Of a DNA stretch of 64,000 bases, positions 20,855-31,896 are shown piece after piece. The position numbers and the translations under genes are program-made. The DNA lies in contig JAHUUK010000002.1 in the NCBI GenBank assembly GCA_019218375.1, forward strand, positions 217,644 to 281,643. The letters are read 5' to 3'. Under the pieces are notes generated by a model. That model ran no database searches, was not told where the DNA came from, and saw only the letters and a program-made list of their open reading frames with translations. The stretch comes from Dermabacteraceae bacterium TAE3-ERU5. Its GTDB lineage: Bacteria; Actinomycetota; Actinomycetes; Actinomycetales; Dermabacteraceae. Within the stretch, counting starts at the first letter, position 1, and each line of letters starts with the position of its first letter.

Positions 20855-21892
20855 CTATTTTTTCTCTCCGCTATCGTCAGCGCGGTTTTTACCGCCGCGC
20901 TTCCTGTCGTTTTCACGCTGCGCGCCCACTTCCCAGCGACCGTATGCGTCCACGATTTCGCTAACCAGGCGGTGGCGCACCACGTCGCGCGGGGTGAGCT
21001 GGCAAAACTCGATGTCGTCCACCCCGGCCAGCACCTGCTGCACCACCTTCAGGCCCGAGCGGGTACCGCCCGGCAGGTCCACCTGCGTGACGTCGCCGGT
21101 GATCACCATGGTCGAGTTGAAGCCCAGGCGGGTGAGGAACATTTTCATCTGTTCCGGCGTGGTGTTTTGCGCCTCGTCCAAAATTACGAAGGCATCGTTC
21201 AGGGTGCGCCCGCGCATGTAGGCGAGCGGGGCCACCTCGATGGTGCCCGCGCCCATCAGCCGGGGAATCGACTCCGGATCCAGCATGTCGTGCAGGGCGT
21301 CGTAGAGCGGGCGCAGGTAGGGATCGATCTTTTCGTTCAGCGAACCGGGCAGGAAGCCCAGGCGCTCCCCCGCCTCAACGGCGGGGCGGGTCAAAATGAT
21401 CCGGTTAATTTTCTGCGCCAGCAGCGCCTGCACCGCCATCGCGACGGCCAGGTAGGTTTTGCCGGTGCCTGCGGGTCCGATGCCAAACACCACGGTGTTA
21501 TCGCGGATCGCGTCAACGTACTGTTTCTGCCCGATGGTCTTGGGTTTGATGGACTTCCCTCGCGCCGACAGCACCGTGTCGGCCAGGACGCTGCGCACCT
21601 GCTCTTCGCGCAGCGCCGCATCGCCGTAGAGGGCGGCGGCGCGCTGCACTACCTCGGCGCTAACCTCCTCGCCCCTGGCCGCCGTTTCGATGAGCGCGGA
21701 CACGATCCGCTGGGCGCGCTTTACCGCCTCGCTATCGCCGCGCAGGGTCACGCGGTGGCCGCGCACCGACACGTCGGCGTCGGGCACGGTTTCTTCGAGC
21801 GCGCGCAGGGCGGCGTCGTTCGCCCCCAGCACGGCGAGCGGCTGCAGATGGTCGGGTATCGCCAGATAACGCTCTTCGACCTGTGCGCTCAT
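20855..21892 (-). CDS. phoH: PhoH-family ATPase
   Basis: A 345-residue PhoH-like P-loop protein, likely a cytoplasmic RNA-associated ATPase/helicase working with YbeY. Residues 1-110 form a KH-like N-terminal region; then GIGPAGTGKTYLAVAMA (Walker A, about 140), FVILDEAQNTTPEQM (Walker B) and FNSTMVITGDVTQVDLP. A Lys/Arg-rich tail ends the protein. Its ATG overlaps the rsmE stop by 4 bp. Confidence 0.92.
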   Translation of the reverse strand: MSAQVEERYLAIPDHLQPLAVLGANDAALRALEETVPDADVSVRGHRVTLRGDSEAVKRAQRIVSALIETAARGEEVSAEVVQRAAALYGDAALREEQVRSVLADTVLSARGKSIKPKTIGQKQYVDAIRDNTVVFGIGPAGTGKTYLAVAMAVQALLAQKINRIILTRPAVEAGERLGFLPGSLNEKIDPYLRPLYDALHDMLDPESIPRLMGAGTIEVAPLAYMRGRTLNDAFVILDEAQNTTPEQMKMFLTRLGFNSTMVITGDVTQVDLPGGTRSGLKVVQQVLAGVDDIEFCQLTPRDVVRHRLVSEIVDAYGRWEVGAQRENDRKRGGKNRADDSGEKK

Positions 21893-22701
21893 GCACTATC
21901 CCCTTCGGTGTTCGTCTCTTCCCAGCGGCCCAGATGCGCGGCCAGCACGGCGAGCGCCACCGGCCCTGCCGTGGAGGCGCGCAGCACCTCGCGTCCCAGT
22001 AGGGTTTTTAGCGCCCCGGCCGCGCAGAACATTTCGGTTTCCTGCGGGCTTACTCCGCCCTCGGGGCCGACGATGAAAGCTATCTCGCTTGCCTGAGCCA
22101 GTTTATCGCCGCCCGCGCCGCTTACCAGGTGGCGGGTGAGGGGGATATCAGCTTCTTCGTGCAGCAGTAGGGTTACGCCGCCGTTTTCGCTGCGCGCCGC
22201 GATCTGTTTCGCGAGTAGGTTGCTGTCTACCGCATCGGTCACTTCCGGGATGCTGCCGCGGCGGGATTGTTTTACGGCGGCGTCTACGGTGGCCTGCCAT
22301 TTTTCCCTGCCGCGTGCGGCCTTGCTGCCTTTCCAGACCGATACGCAGCGCTGCGCCTGCCAGGGAGTGATCGCGTCCACGCCCAGTTCGGTGGCGGTTT
22401 CCACGGCCTGTTCGTCCCTGCCGCCCTTCGCGAGGGCCTGCACCAGGATGAGGCGCGGCCCGCTGTAGCGGTGGCTGGCGGGCGCGCTTAGCAGGCTGCA
22501 CGCTAGGTGATCGCGGCCCGCCTCGGTGACGGCGGCTACCGCCTGGCTGCCGTGGCGGTCGGTGAGCAGGATTTCTTCTCCGCTGCGGATGCGGCTAACG
22601 CGTGCGGCGTGCCTGCCCTCTTCGCCCTCTAGCAGCACGACGGCTCCCGCGGTGAGGCCCGCGAGGGGCCCCGCCTCGTAAAGGAAGTTTTTGCGCGTCA
22701 T
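21889..22701 (-). CDS. rsmE: 16S rRNA m3U1498 methyltransferase
   Basis: RsmE methylates U1498 of 16S rRNA using S-adenosylmethionine. The 270-residue protein has a PUA-like N-terminal domain and a SPOUT-type C-terminal knot: LVQALAKGGRDEQAVETATELG and IAFIVGPEGGVSPQETEMF followed by LLGREVLRASTAG. It overlaps the phoH start and dnaJ stop, so it is part of the hrcA-dnaJ string. Confidence 0.93.
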   Translation of the reverse strand: MTRKNFLYEAGPLAGLTAGAVVLLEGEEGRHAARVSRIRSGEEILLTDRHGSQAVAAVTEAGRDHLACSLLSAPASHRYSGPRLILVQALAKGGRDEQAVETATELGVDAITPWQAQRCVSVWKGSKAARGREKWQATVDAAVKQSRRGSIPEVTDAVDSNLLAKQIAARSENGGVTLLLHEEADIPLTRHLVSGAGGDKLAQASEIAFIVGPEGGVSPQETEMFCAAGALKTLLGREVLRASTAGPVALAVLAAHLGRWEETNTEGDSA

Positions 22702-23810
22702 TAGCGGCCGTTGAACTTATCGCGTAGCCAGGAGAAAACGCCCTGTTCGGGAACCTTAGATTCGGGCTTTTCTTCTCCGCGCAGGGTTGCCAGTTCGCTC
22801 AGCAGCTCCCGCTGGCGCTCGTTCAGCTTGGTCGGCACCACGATCTTCAGGCTGACGCGGATATCGCCGCGCCTGCCGCTGGAAAGGCCGGTTACGCCCA
22901 GGCCGCGCAGACGCACTTCATCGCCCGGCTGGCTGCCCGCGGGCACCACTACTTCCTGGGGGCCGTCGAAGGTTTCCAGGGTGATGGTGGCGCCGAGCGC
23001 GGCGGCGGTCATGGGTAGTTCGAGCACGGTTTGCAGGTTGTCGCCCTCGCGCACGAAAACGGGGTGGCGTTCGACGTGGATCTCGATGAAGAGATCACCG
23101 GAGGGGCCGCCGGCCACACCGGCCTCGCCCTCCGAGCGTAGGCGCAGCCGCACGCCGGTTTCCGCGCCTGCGGGAATCTTTACGCGCAGTTCGCGTTCGT
23201 CCCGCACGCGGCCGTAACCGGAGCATTCCACGCAGGGGTGTTCGATGATGTCGCCGTGCCCCTGGCAGGCGGAGCAGACGGTGACGGTAGCCATCTGGCC
23301 GAGCAGCGACTGCACCACGCGCTGCACGTGTCCCTGCCCCTTACAGACGGTGCAGGTGACCGGCTTCGTGTCGGGTTCGCCGCAGGAGCCGTAGCAGCGG
23401 GGGCAGACGGCGGCGCTGGTGAAGCGCACGGTCTTTTCGCTGCCCCGGATTACGTCGGCCAGTTCCACGTTCACGCGCTGCAGCAGGTCGCCGCCGCGCT
23501 GGGTGCGCGGCACCGGGCCAGCGTTGCGCTGCCCCATACCGCCGGTGAACATGTCGAAGATGTCGGAGAAGCCCCCGAAGCCGCCCCCGCCCATGCCGCC
23601 GGGACCGCCACCCATGTCGTACATGCGGCGCTTTTCTTCGTTAGAGAGGGTTTCGTAGGCCTGGGAGACGAGCTTGAACTTCTCCGCCGCGTCCGGATCG
23701 GGGTTTACGTCCGGGTGCAGGGTGCGGGCCAGCTTGCGGTAAGCCTTTTTGATCTGGTCCTGGCTGGCGTCGCGGGATACCCCGAGAAGTTCGTAATAGT
23801 CCTCGTTCAT
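22701..23810 (-). CDS. dnaJ: Chaperone DnaJ (HrcA-linked copy)
   Basis: A DnaK co-chaperone of 369 residues. It has an N-terminal J domain with the HPD motif ([15 protein letters not shown]), a Gly/Phe-rich linker ([21 protein letters not shown]), a zinc-binding region of four CxxCxGxG-like repeats ([33 protein letters not shown]) and the C-terminal substrate domain. It follows hrcA, so it is likely derepressed by heat through HrcA. High-GC actinobacteria usually have a second dnaJ with dnaK/grpE. Confidence 0.95.
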   Translation of the reverse strand: MNEDYYELLGVSRDASQDQIKKAYRKLARTLHPDVNPDPDAAEKFKLVSQAYETLSNEEKRRMYDMGGGPGGMGGGGFGGFSDIFDMFTGGMGQRNAGPVPRTQRGGDLLQRVNVELADVIRGSEKTVRFTSAAVCPRCYGSCGEPDTKPVTCTVCKGQGHVQRVVQSLLGQMATVTVCSACQGHGDIIEHPCVECSGYGRVRDERELRVKIPAGAETGVRLRLRSEGEAGVAGGPSGDLFIEIHVERHPVFVREGDNLQTVLELPMTAAALGATITLETFDGPQEVVVPAGSQPGDEVRLRGLGVTGLSSGRRGDIRVSLKIVVPTKLNERQRELLSELATLRGEEKPESKVPEQGVFSWLRDKFNGR

Positions 23811-23850
23811 GCTCTTCCTGGTGGTGTGAAAATGGGGGTGCCTGGGCAGG

Positions 23851-24870
23851 CTACCCGACGAATCGTGAGATGTAGCGGGCGACGGCGCGCACCGAGCTGA
23901 TGCCGGTGACGTAATCCATGCGGCTCGGCCCGAGGATCGCTAGGTGCGCGGCGGATCCGGGCGCGTCGGCCCTACCGTATCCGGCGCTTACCAGTGCGGC
24001 AGAGGTGAGGGAGACGTCCTGCATTTCCTGGCCGATCCTGACCTCTACCTCTCCCGGTGTGGCCCGCATCTGGGAAAGCAGGCGCAGCAGCACAATCTGT
24101 TCTTCCACCGCGTCCAGCAGCGGCGCGATATCGGTGTGCGGGTCGATGCCGTAGCGGGCCAGGTTCGCGGTGCCCGCCATGATGAGGCGTTCCTCGCGGC
24201 GCGCATCGAGCAGTTCCTGCACGGCGCGCACGGTTTCGGCGGCCGCCTCGCGGTCGTGTTCCGGGTAGGCGGAGACCACTTCCTGCAGGGTTTTTTCCAG
24301 GGTGGTGACGCTGTGGCCGACGGCCGCGGCATTGATGCGGGTGCGTAGTTCGTGCAGGAACTTTTCGTCGCGCGGCTGCGCCAGTTCTACGGTGCGCTGA
24401 TCCACGCGGCCGGAGTCGGTAATGAGCACCACCAGCGCGTGCCGCTCCCCCACCTTGACCAGTTCCACGTGCCGCACCTTCGCCTGGTTGAGCGACGGGT
24501 ACTGCACCACGGCAACGTGATGGGTGAGCTGCGCGAGCAGCCTGACGGTGCGGGAGAGGACGTCGTCAAGGTCCCCCGCGCCCTCGAACAGCGAATTGAT
24601 GGCGCGGCGTTCCGGCACCGAAAGCGGCTTCACCTGCGCGATGTGATCCACAAACACGCGGTAGCCCTTGTCGGTGGGTATTCTGCCCGCGGAGGTGTAG
24701 GGCTGGGTGATTAGGCCCTCGTCCTCCAGCACGGACATGTCGTTGCGCACGGTGGCCGGGGAAACGCCCAGTTCGTGCCGTTCCAGTAGGGCCTTGGAGC
24801 CGACGGGTTCGCGGGTTGCCACGTAGTCCTCGACAATCGCGCCGAGAATCTGCAGTTTTCGCGCGTCCAC
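23851..24870 (-). CDS. hrcA: Heat-inducible transcription repressor HrcA
   Basis: HrcA represses heat-shock genes by binding CIRCE. I place the start at the GTG at 24870 (339 residues), where [21 protein letters not shown] matches the family start and AAAGGGGGAGG lies just upstream. A GTG at 24909 falls inside the CIRCE element and would be unusual. The winged helix ([20 protein letters not shown]) is at the N-terminus, the GAF-like and dimer regions follow. dnaJ is 40 bp downstream. Confidence 0.92.
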   Translation of the reverse strand: MDARKLQILGAIVEDYVATREPVGSKALLERHELGVSPATVRNDMSVLEDEGLITQPYTSAGRIPTDKGYRVFVDHIAQVKPLSVPERRAINSLFEGAGDLDDVLSRTVRLLAQLTHHVAVVQYPSLNQAKVRHVELVKVGERHALVVLITDSGRVDQRTVELAQPRDEKFLHELRTRINAAAVGHSVTTLEKTLQEVVSAYPEHDREAAAETVRAVQELLDARREERLIMAGTANLARYGIDPHTDIAPLLDAVEEQIVLLRLLSQMRATPGEVEVRIGQEMQDVSLTSAALVSAGYGRADAPGSAAHLAILGPSRMDYVTGISSVRAVARYISRFVG

Positions 24871-24902
24871 GCCTCCCCCTTTGCTGTCCCGTTTCCTACC
24901 CT

Positions 24903-24929
24903 TTGGCACTCTATGCCCGTCAGTGCTAA
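24903..24929 (-). promoter_or_regulatory. CIRCE operator upstream of hrcA
   Basis: TTGGCACTC, 9 nt, CAGTGCTAA matches the CIRCE consensus (TTAGCACTC-N9-GAGTGCTAA) with two changes, one in each arm. It is 33 bp before the chosen hrcA start, so HrcA should control its own operon including dnaJ. Confidence 0.85.
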
Positions 24930-25030
24930 CTCTAACGAATTAAGCGCCGCGTGTGTGTCACGTTCACCGGGAACGAAACTGCTAACGTTCCACGGGTAAC
25001 CTTCCCCGCCGCAGTATTTTCGGAGCCACC

Positions 25031-25888
25031 ATGCACGACCGTTACGGATCAGACGTCCTCGGGCAAAAGAACACCCCGCGTAAGCCCGCCGCGCCGCAAT
25101 GCCCGGCCCGGATCGGGCTGGTGATAGAGGACGCGGCGAGCGGCTGGTGCGGCGCGATCCTGCGCGTGGAAAAGATCGGCGGCGCGCACGTGGTGGAGCT
25201 GGAGGACGCGCGCGGGCGCACCCGTGCGTTCCCGCTCGGGCCGGGCTTCCTGCTGGAGGGCAGGCCCGTCGTGCTGGTGCAGGACAGGCCGGCCAAGCCC
25301 GCGAGCAGCGCACCGCTGCGTAGCGCCTCCGGTTCCGTGCACGTGGCGGGCGTCGGCGCGCGGGTGGCGCGCGGCTCCCGCATCTGGGTGGAGGGCAAGC
25401 ATGACGCGGAACTGGTGGAGAAGGTGTGGGGGCACGACCTTCGCATCGAGGGCGTCGTGGTGGAACAGCTGGACGGCGCAGACAACCTGCGCGAGCTGGT
25501 GGCAGATTTCGCGCCGACCCCGCAGCGGCGGCTCGGGGTGCTGCTGGATCATATGGTGGACGGCTCTAAAGAAAGCCGGATCGCCCGCGAGGTAATGACG
25601 CTGCCGGGCGCGCGAGCAAACGTACTGGTGATAGGCCATCCATTCATCGACATTTGGCAGGCCGTGAAGCCGCAGCGCGTCGGCCTGCGGGCATGGCCCC
25701 ACGTACCGCGCGGAACAGACATTAAGAAGGGCACGTTGCGGGCGCTCGGCTGGCCCTGCGCGGAGCAGGCCGACATCGCGGAGGGATGGCAGCGCATCCT
25801 CGCCAGCGTGCGCCACTACGGCGACCTTGACCCGGCTCTGATCGGACGCGTCGAAGAACTAATCGACTGGGTGACGGTCCCCGTTTAA
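25031..25888 (+). CDS. DUF3097-family protein
   Basis: A 285-residue protein of the actinobacterial DUF3097 family, function unknown. Signature parts are MHDRYGSDVLG at the start, an N-terminal small beta domain (SGWCGAILRVEKIGG), then a Toprim-like segment (RIWVEGKHDAELVEKVWGHDLR with Glu, and GVLLDHMVDGSKE with the DxVxxS-like acidic cluster) and a C-terminal HPFIDIWQAVKP. The Toprim-like features suggest a nucleic-acid role. It is divergent from hrcA and convergent with hemW. Confidence 0.8.
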   Translation: MHDRYGSDVLGQKNTPRKPAAPQCPARIGLVIEDAASGWCGAILRVEKIGGAHVVELEDARGRTRAFPLGPGFLLEGRPVVLVQDRPAKPASSAPLRSASGSVHVAGVGARVARGSRIWVEGKHDAELVEKVWGHDLRIEGVVVEQLDGADNLRELVADFAPTPQRRLGVLLDHMVDGSKESRIAREVMTLPGARANVLVIGHPFIDIWQAVKPQRVGLRAWPHVPRGTDIKKGTLRALGWPCAEQADIAEGWQRILASVRHYGDLDPALIGRVEELIDWVTVPV

Positions 25889-25912
25889 CAAGGCGGCCAC
25901 GTATATGGTGAC

Positions 25913-25934
25913 ACCGCCGTAGGGCGGCGGTTTT
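25913..25934 (+). terminator. Terminator between DUF3097 and hemW
   Basis: ACCGCC (25913-25918), a 7-nt loop, GGCGGT (25926-25931) and then TTT. It lies between two convergent genes. Confidence 0.6.
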
Positions 25935-27090
25935 CGTCTCTTACGCAACCAAATCGCGCACGATTGCGTCGGCCAACAGCCTGCCCGCGTCGGTCACGAT
26001 CAGCCTGCCCGCGTCGTAGGAGTCGGCGCGCAGCAGGCCGCGCTTGACGTAGCCGCGCGCCGTGGCGTGCTGCTGCGCCGTGAGCGGCTCGGCGGAAATC
26101 CCCTCGGCCATGCGCAGGCCGAGCATGATGTATTCGAGGTCGCGATCTTCGCGGGTGAGGGTTTCGCTGCCCTCGCGCGGCAGCTTGTCCTGCGCGATCA
26201 AGCCCGCATAGCGGCGGGGATGCTTCACGTTCCAGGAGCGCACGCCGTCCCGGTGCCCGTGCGCGCCGGGGCCGATCCCCCACCAGTCGTTGCCGCGCCA
26301 GTAGGCGATGTTGTGGCGGCAGCGGGCCTCCTCGCTGCGCGCAAAGTTCGATACCTCGTACCAGTCGTACCCGGCGGCAGCCAGCATTTCGTTTGCCAGT
26401 TCGTACATGTCGGCCATCAGGTCCACGTCGGGCTGCGGAATCTCTCCCCGGCGCAGCTTTCGCGCCATCGCCGTGTTGCCCTCGATGATCAGCGAGTAGG
26501 CCGAGATGTGCGCCGGTTCCAGCGCGATTGCTTCTTCCAGCGAGCGCCGCCAGTCAGCCAGGCTTTCGCCCGGGGTGCCGTAGATCAGATCGACGGAGGT
26601 TTGCAGCCCGAGGGCTTTCGCCGCGCGCACCGTTTGCCCGACCCGTTCCGGTTTATGGGTGCGATCCAGGGTGCGCAGCACGTGGGGCACAGCCGACTGC
26701 ATGCCGACGCTGACGCGGGTCAGCCCCGCAGCGGCCAGGATTTCCAGGCCCGCGGGCGTCACCGAGTCCGGGTTCGCCTCCGTGGTCACCTCGGCCCCCG
26801 GCGCGAGCGGCAGCAGGGAGGTCAGGTGGCGCAGCATCGCCGCCAGGTCCTCGGCGGGCAGCAGCGTCGGCGTACCGCCCCCGAAAAAGACGGTACTCAG
26901 CTGCGTGTATTCGTATCCGGCCGCGAGATCGTCGGCCAGGGTCAGATCCATCTCCCGCATGGCCTGCGCCGGGTATTCTGCGCGGCTGCCGCCACCACCC
27001 AGATCCTCGGCGGTGTAGGTGTTGAAGTCGCAGTAGCCGCAGCGGACGGCGCAGAACGGGATATGCAGGTAGACCGAGAGGTCGCGCACG

Positions 27091-28983
<1,893 letters not shown>

Positions 28984-29050
28984 TCAGTCCTTTCAGGGCA
29001 AACTTGCTAACGCTTAATCGTCTCATGTTCCGCCCGCGTAGCATGTCCCT

Positions 29051-29593
29051 ATGTCTATCTGGAATGAGATTGTTCGCCTTCTGCAGCGTATTCTGCGCAG
29101 CCCCGAGGTGCGCCGGGCGGCCCGGCGCATGGCGCGCGAAGCGCTCGGAGACAAGAGCCCGCAGCGCAGCGGCCCGCGTGGCAGGCCCGCCGCAGACCGC
29201 CCGGCGGGCAAGCCGCTGCGCATCAGCTACTCCCCCGTGGACGACGACAAGGCCGATCCGGGAGAGGTTGTTTGGGCGTGGGTGCCTTTCGAGGAGGACG
29301 CGAGCAAGGGCAAGGACCGCCCCGTGCTGGTGCTGGCCCGCGAGGCCGGTGACCTGGTGTGTCTGATGCTGACCTCGCGCGATCGCGGCCGGGGAGTCCA
29401 CACCGACCGCCACGGCAACACCTGGGTAGACATCGGCACCGGCCCCTGGGATAAGCAGGGACGCCCCAGCGAGGTGCGCATTAATCGCCTGCTGCGCATC
29501 GACCCGGACGACGTGCGCCGCGAGGGGGCCCGACTGGACAGGCGACGCTTCGATCTGGTGGCCGACGAGACCCGCAGGCTGCACCGCTGGTGA
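29051..29593 (+). CDS. PemK/MazF-fold protein
   Basis: A 180-residue protein. The first 60 residues are basic with low complexity. The rest carries the MazF/PemK fold pattern: DPGEVVWAWVPFEEDASKGKDRPVLVL and VRINRLLRIDPDDVRREGARL. MazF relatives are endoribonucleases paired with small antitoxins, but no antitoxin gene is visible next to it. The conserved position between lepA and rpsT in actinobacteria suggests a chromosomal housekeeping role. Function is not proven. Confidence 0.65.
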   Translation: MSIWNEIVRLLQRILRSPEVRRAARRMAREALGDKSPQRSGPRGRPAADRPAGKPLRISYSPVDDDKADPGEVVWAWVPFEEDASKGKDRPVLVLAREAGDLVCLMLTSRDRGRGVHTDRHGNTWVDIGTGPWDKQGRPSEVRINRLLRIDPDDVRREGARLDRRRFDLVADETRRLHRW

Positions 29594-29886
29594 CGGATAC
29601 CACGGCGCGGAGGCGAACCCGCCGAGCGCGCCGGGTAGTTTTTGCCCGGTTCTCTGATAGGGTCTTCTCTTGTATGTGTGAACATACCGCTTGCCGTATG
29701 GCTAGGCGGCCGCATCAACCGTGTCCGGTGCGCGCCAGCTAAACCTGCTGCGGGCGTGTTGTCCGCGTGTCTCGCGGATAACGGCGTCTCCAGGCGAGTC
29801 CCCACCGCCATGTCCCCGCCGCTATCCACCCTTGTTACACACGGACCGTTCCACGAAGTAGACCACAGATAGGGAAGCGTGCCGTC
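29594..29886 (+). other. rpsT upstream region
   Basis: About 290 bp without a convincing gene. It probably carries the rpsT promoter and a leader; TATGTGTGAA-type sequence near 29670 and a GGGAAGCGTG ribosome-proximal region before the ATG are visible. No clear regulatory hairpin was found. Confidence 0.35.
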
Positions 29887-30153
29887 ATGGCCAACATTAA
29901 GTCGCAGATCAAGCGGATCAAGACCAACGAGAAGGCTCGCCAGCGCAACAAGGCGTACAAGAGCGAGCTGAAGACCTACGTGCGCGAGGTGCGCACCGCG
30001 GTTGCCGAGGGCGATGTCGCTACCGCTGGTGAGGCCCTGAAGAAGGCCAACCGCAAGCTCGATAAGGCTGTCACCAAGGGTGTCATCCACAAGAACCAGG
30101 CCGCGAACCGCAAGTCGGGCCTCGCGAAGCTGGTCGGCAAGCTCGAGAAGTAA
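29887..30153 (+). CDS. rpsT: 30S ribosomal protein S20
   Basis: An 88-residue highly basic protein with the family pattern: [19 protein letters not shown] at the start, [19 protein letters not shown] and [13 protein letters not shown] at the end. S20 binds the 5' and 3' minor domains of 16S rRNA. Codon use is strongly biased, as expected for a ribosomal protein. A terminator follows at 30173. Confidence 0.98.
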   Translation: MANIKSQIKRIKTNEKARQRNKAYKSELKTYVREVRTAVAEGDVATAGEALKKANRKLDKAVTKGVIHKNQAANRKSGLAKLVGKLEK

Positions 30154-30172
30154 GCTTCTCGGTTTAAAGAAG

Positions 30173-30211
30173 TCCCCCGCACCGGGTTACCGGTGGCGGG
30201 GGATTTCTTTT
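30173..30211 (+). terminator. Terminator after rpsT
   Basis: TCCCCCGC and ACCGG pair with CCGGT and GCGGGGGA with one bulged G, followed by TTTCTTTT. It lies 20 bp past the rpsT stop. Confidence 0.85.
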
Positions 30212-30405
30212 GCCCTGCGCCCCTGCGCCCCTTTGGCTCCTGCGGCCCGCCTGTCCTCGCGCCCTCGCGTCATTCCCGCGTCCCCTCCTGCCGTTTTGCC
30301 GTTGCTATGCATCTGCTCCGCCGACCGCAGCTGCCCCCGCTCTTAACGCCAACCCCGCCCGCTTTAACGCTGGGGGGGCAGTAACTGCCGGTAATTCCCC
30401 TCCCC

Positions 30406-30560
30406 TAACGTCTGGGTGCACTTTTGGTTGCGACTTACGTTCGGGTGCACTTTTGGTGGGTTAAACCCCGTTTTCACAGCAGTTAGTGCACCCAAACGTT
30501 AGGGAGTGGAAGCAAACAGCGTTTAGTGCACCCAAACGTCAGGGGGTGGGAATAAACAGC
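30406..30560. repeat. GTGCAC repeat cluster, copy 2
   Basis: Five copies of the ACGTTYGGGTGCAC-type motif: two forward (30406, 30436) and three reverse (30483-30500, 30522-30540 and 30562-30580, spaced 39-41 bp). Positions 30445-30491 match 4091-4137 at 44 of 47 bases. The cluster lies between convergent rpsT and holA, which have no shared function. It could bind a regulator or form structured RNA; neither is shown. Confidence 0.75.
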
Positions 30561-30588
30561 GTTTAGTGCACCCAAACGTTAAAGTCCC

Positions 30589-30663
30589 CCAGGCATAGAG
30601 ACGTTAAGGACATCCAGACGTAGCGACACTAAGAGCATCCAGACGTAGGGACGCTAAGGGCAT
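30589..30663. repeat. 25-bp tandem repeat array
   Basis: Three tandem 25-bp units (30589-30613, 30614-30638, 30639-30663) beginning CCAGACGTAG/CCAGGCATAG with an AAGRRCAT end, then a diverged fourth. A reading across the unit join, TTAAGGACATCCAGACGTAG, resembles the TTTAGTGCACCCAAACGTTA motif of the adjoining cluster, so the array looks like a derived, shorter-period form of it. The rest of 30212-30816 shows no gene. Confidence 0.7.
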
Positions 30664-30816
30664 CCGGCGCAGCGCTTAGCCCCATGTTTAGCCCCCATTG
30701 CTCCCCTCCCACTGCTCCCCAGTGGACACCCTTCCGTTAATACGGACAGACGCTAAAGATTCTGGGATGCGCGGATGTTTAGGCACCCCATCATCGCGGT
30801 AGGCCGGGTTTAAAGC

Positions 30817-31803
30817 TCAGCCGTTACGGCGCGCCCGGCAGATGCTGAGCACCGCGCGTTGCAGGGCGTACTGCGGGTCGCGGCTCGCACCTTTTACGTC
30901 GTGGTCTGCCCGCGCTACCGCCTCTATCGCCTGGGCCAACCCGTTTTGGCTCCAGGCGCGGGCGTCGCGGCGCAGGTTCCGCAGCATCCAGTCGGGCATG
31001 CTCAGCTGTTTCGGGGTGGCGCTCTGCGCCGTCACCTTTGCCAGGCCGCGCACCTTTGCGGCGAGCGCCGCCACGAGAGGCACGGGGTCCACCCCGGCCA
31101 TGTGTGCCTGGCGCAGCAGCTGCAGCGCCAGGCGATCGTTTCCGGCCAGTGCCGCGTCGGCCACGGCGAACGCGGTGGTTTCGGTGCGTCCGGCGGTAAG
31201 CGGGTGGACGTGTTCCACATCTATCTTCGGCGGTTTCGCGTCCCCGTCCGGCAGGGTGTCGCGCATGATCTGCTGGCAGGTGGCGGAGAGTTCCGACAGA
31301 TCGGTGCCGAACGCCTCCACCAGCATGGCGAGCGCGGCGGGGGTAATGGCGCGCCCTTCTCGGCTGAATTCGGAGCTGGCGAAGGTCTGTTTTTCTGCCG
31401 GTTTTTTGATCGGATCGCAGGCCACCTTGAGGGCCTTCTTTTTCACCGCGTCAAAAACGCTTTTGCCTCGGTTGCCGCCTTTGTGGACGATCACCACGTG
31501 GGTGTCGGTGTCCGGTTCGGTGGTGGCGAGCGCGGCGATCTCTTTCAGCAGCGGTTCGCTGGCCTGCTGCGCTTCCTCAACGATGATGAGCTGGGGTTCG
31601 CTGAACAGGGACGGGCTGAGGGCCTGCATCAGTTCACCGCCCCGGCAGGTGGGTGCGTTAAGGGTGGTGATGGTCGTATCGGGGTGCGCTGCCAGGGCCA
31701 GTTTTTTCAGCCTGGCCACGGCGCGCTGGGACAGCACCACTTCGCTTCCCTGCAGCAGGATGAGGGGTTTTAGCGGCACGGAATGCCATTCGACGTCTGC
31801 CAT
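30817..31803 (-). CDS. holA: DNA polymerase III subunit delta
   Basis: HolA opens the sliding clamp in the clamp-loader complex. The 328-residue protein starts LKPLILLQGSEVVLSQRAVARL and has the delta-type fold parts VIVHKGGNRGKSVFDAVKKK and a C-terminal RQAHMAGVDPVPLVAALAAKVRGL. Sequence identity within this family is low, but position downstream of comEC-comEA is the standard order and supports the call. Confidence 0.88.
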   Translation of the reverse strand: MADVEWHSVPLKPLILLQGSEVVLSQRAVARLKKLALAAHPDTTITTLNAPTCRGGELMQALSPSLFSEPQLIIVEEAQQASEPLLKEIAALATTEPDTDTHVVIVHKGGNRGKSVFDAVKKKALKVACDPIKKPAEKQTFASSEFSREGRAITPAALAMLVEAFGTDLSELSATCQQIMRDTLPDGDAKPPKIDVEHVHPLTAGRTETTAFAVADAALAGNDRLALQLLRQAHMAGVDPVPLVAALAAKVRGLAKVTAQSATPKQLSMPDWMLRNLRRDARAWSQNGLAQAIEAVARADHDVKGASRDPQYALQRAVLSICRARRNG

Positions 31804-31896
31804 CTTCTCCCCCGTCTCGTTTCGCCTGCGCCCCGTTTCGAGCGTGTCCCGCCTTATCGGGATGCGGGGTCCAGTCTACCCAGGCAGGGCGGCGTG

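Noticed and set aside
30589..30663. CRISPR array
   Set aside because: Units are directly adjacent with no spacers, only three copies, and diverged from each other; no cas genes in the window.
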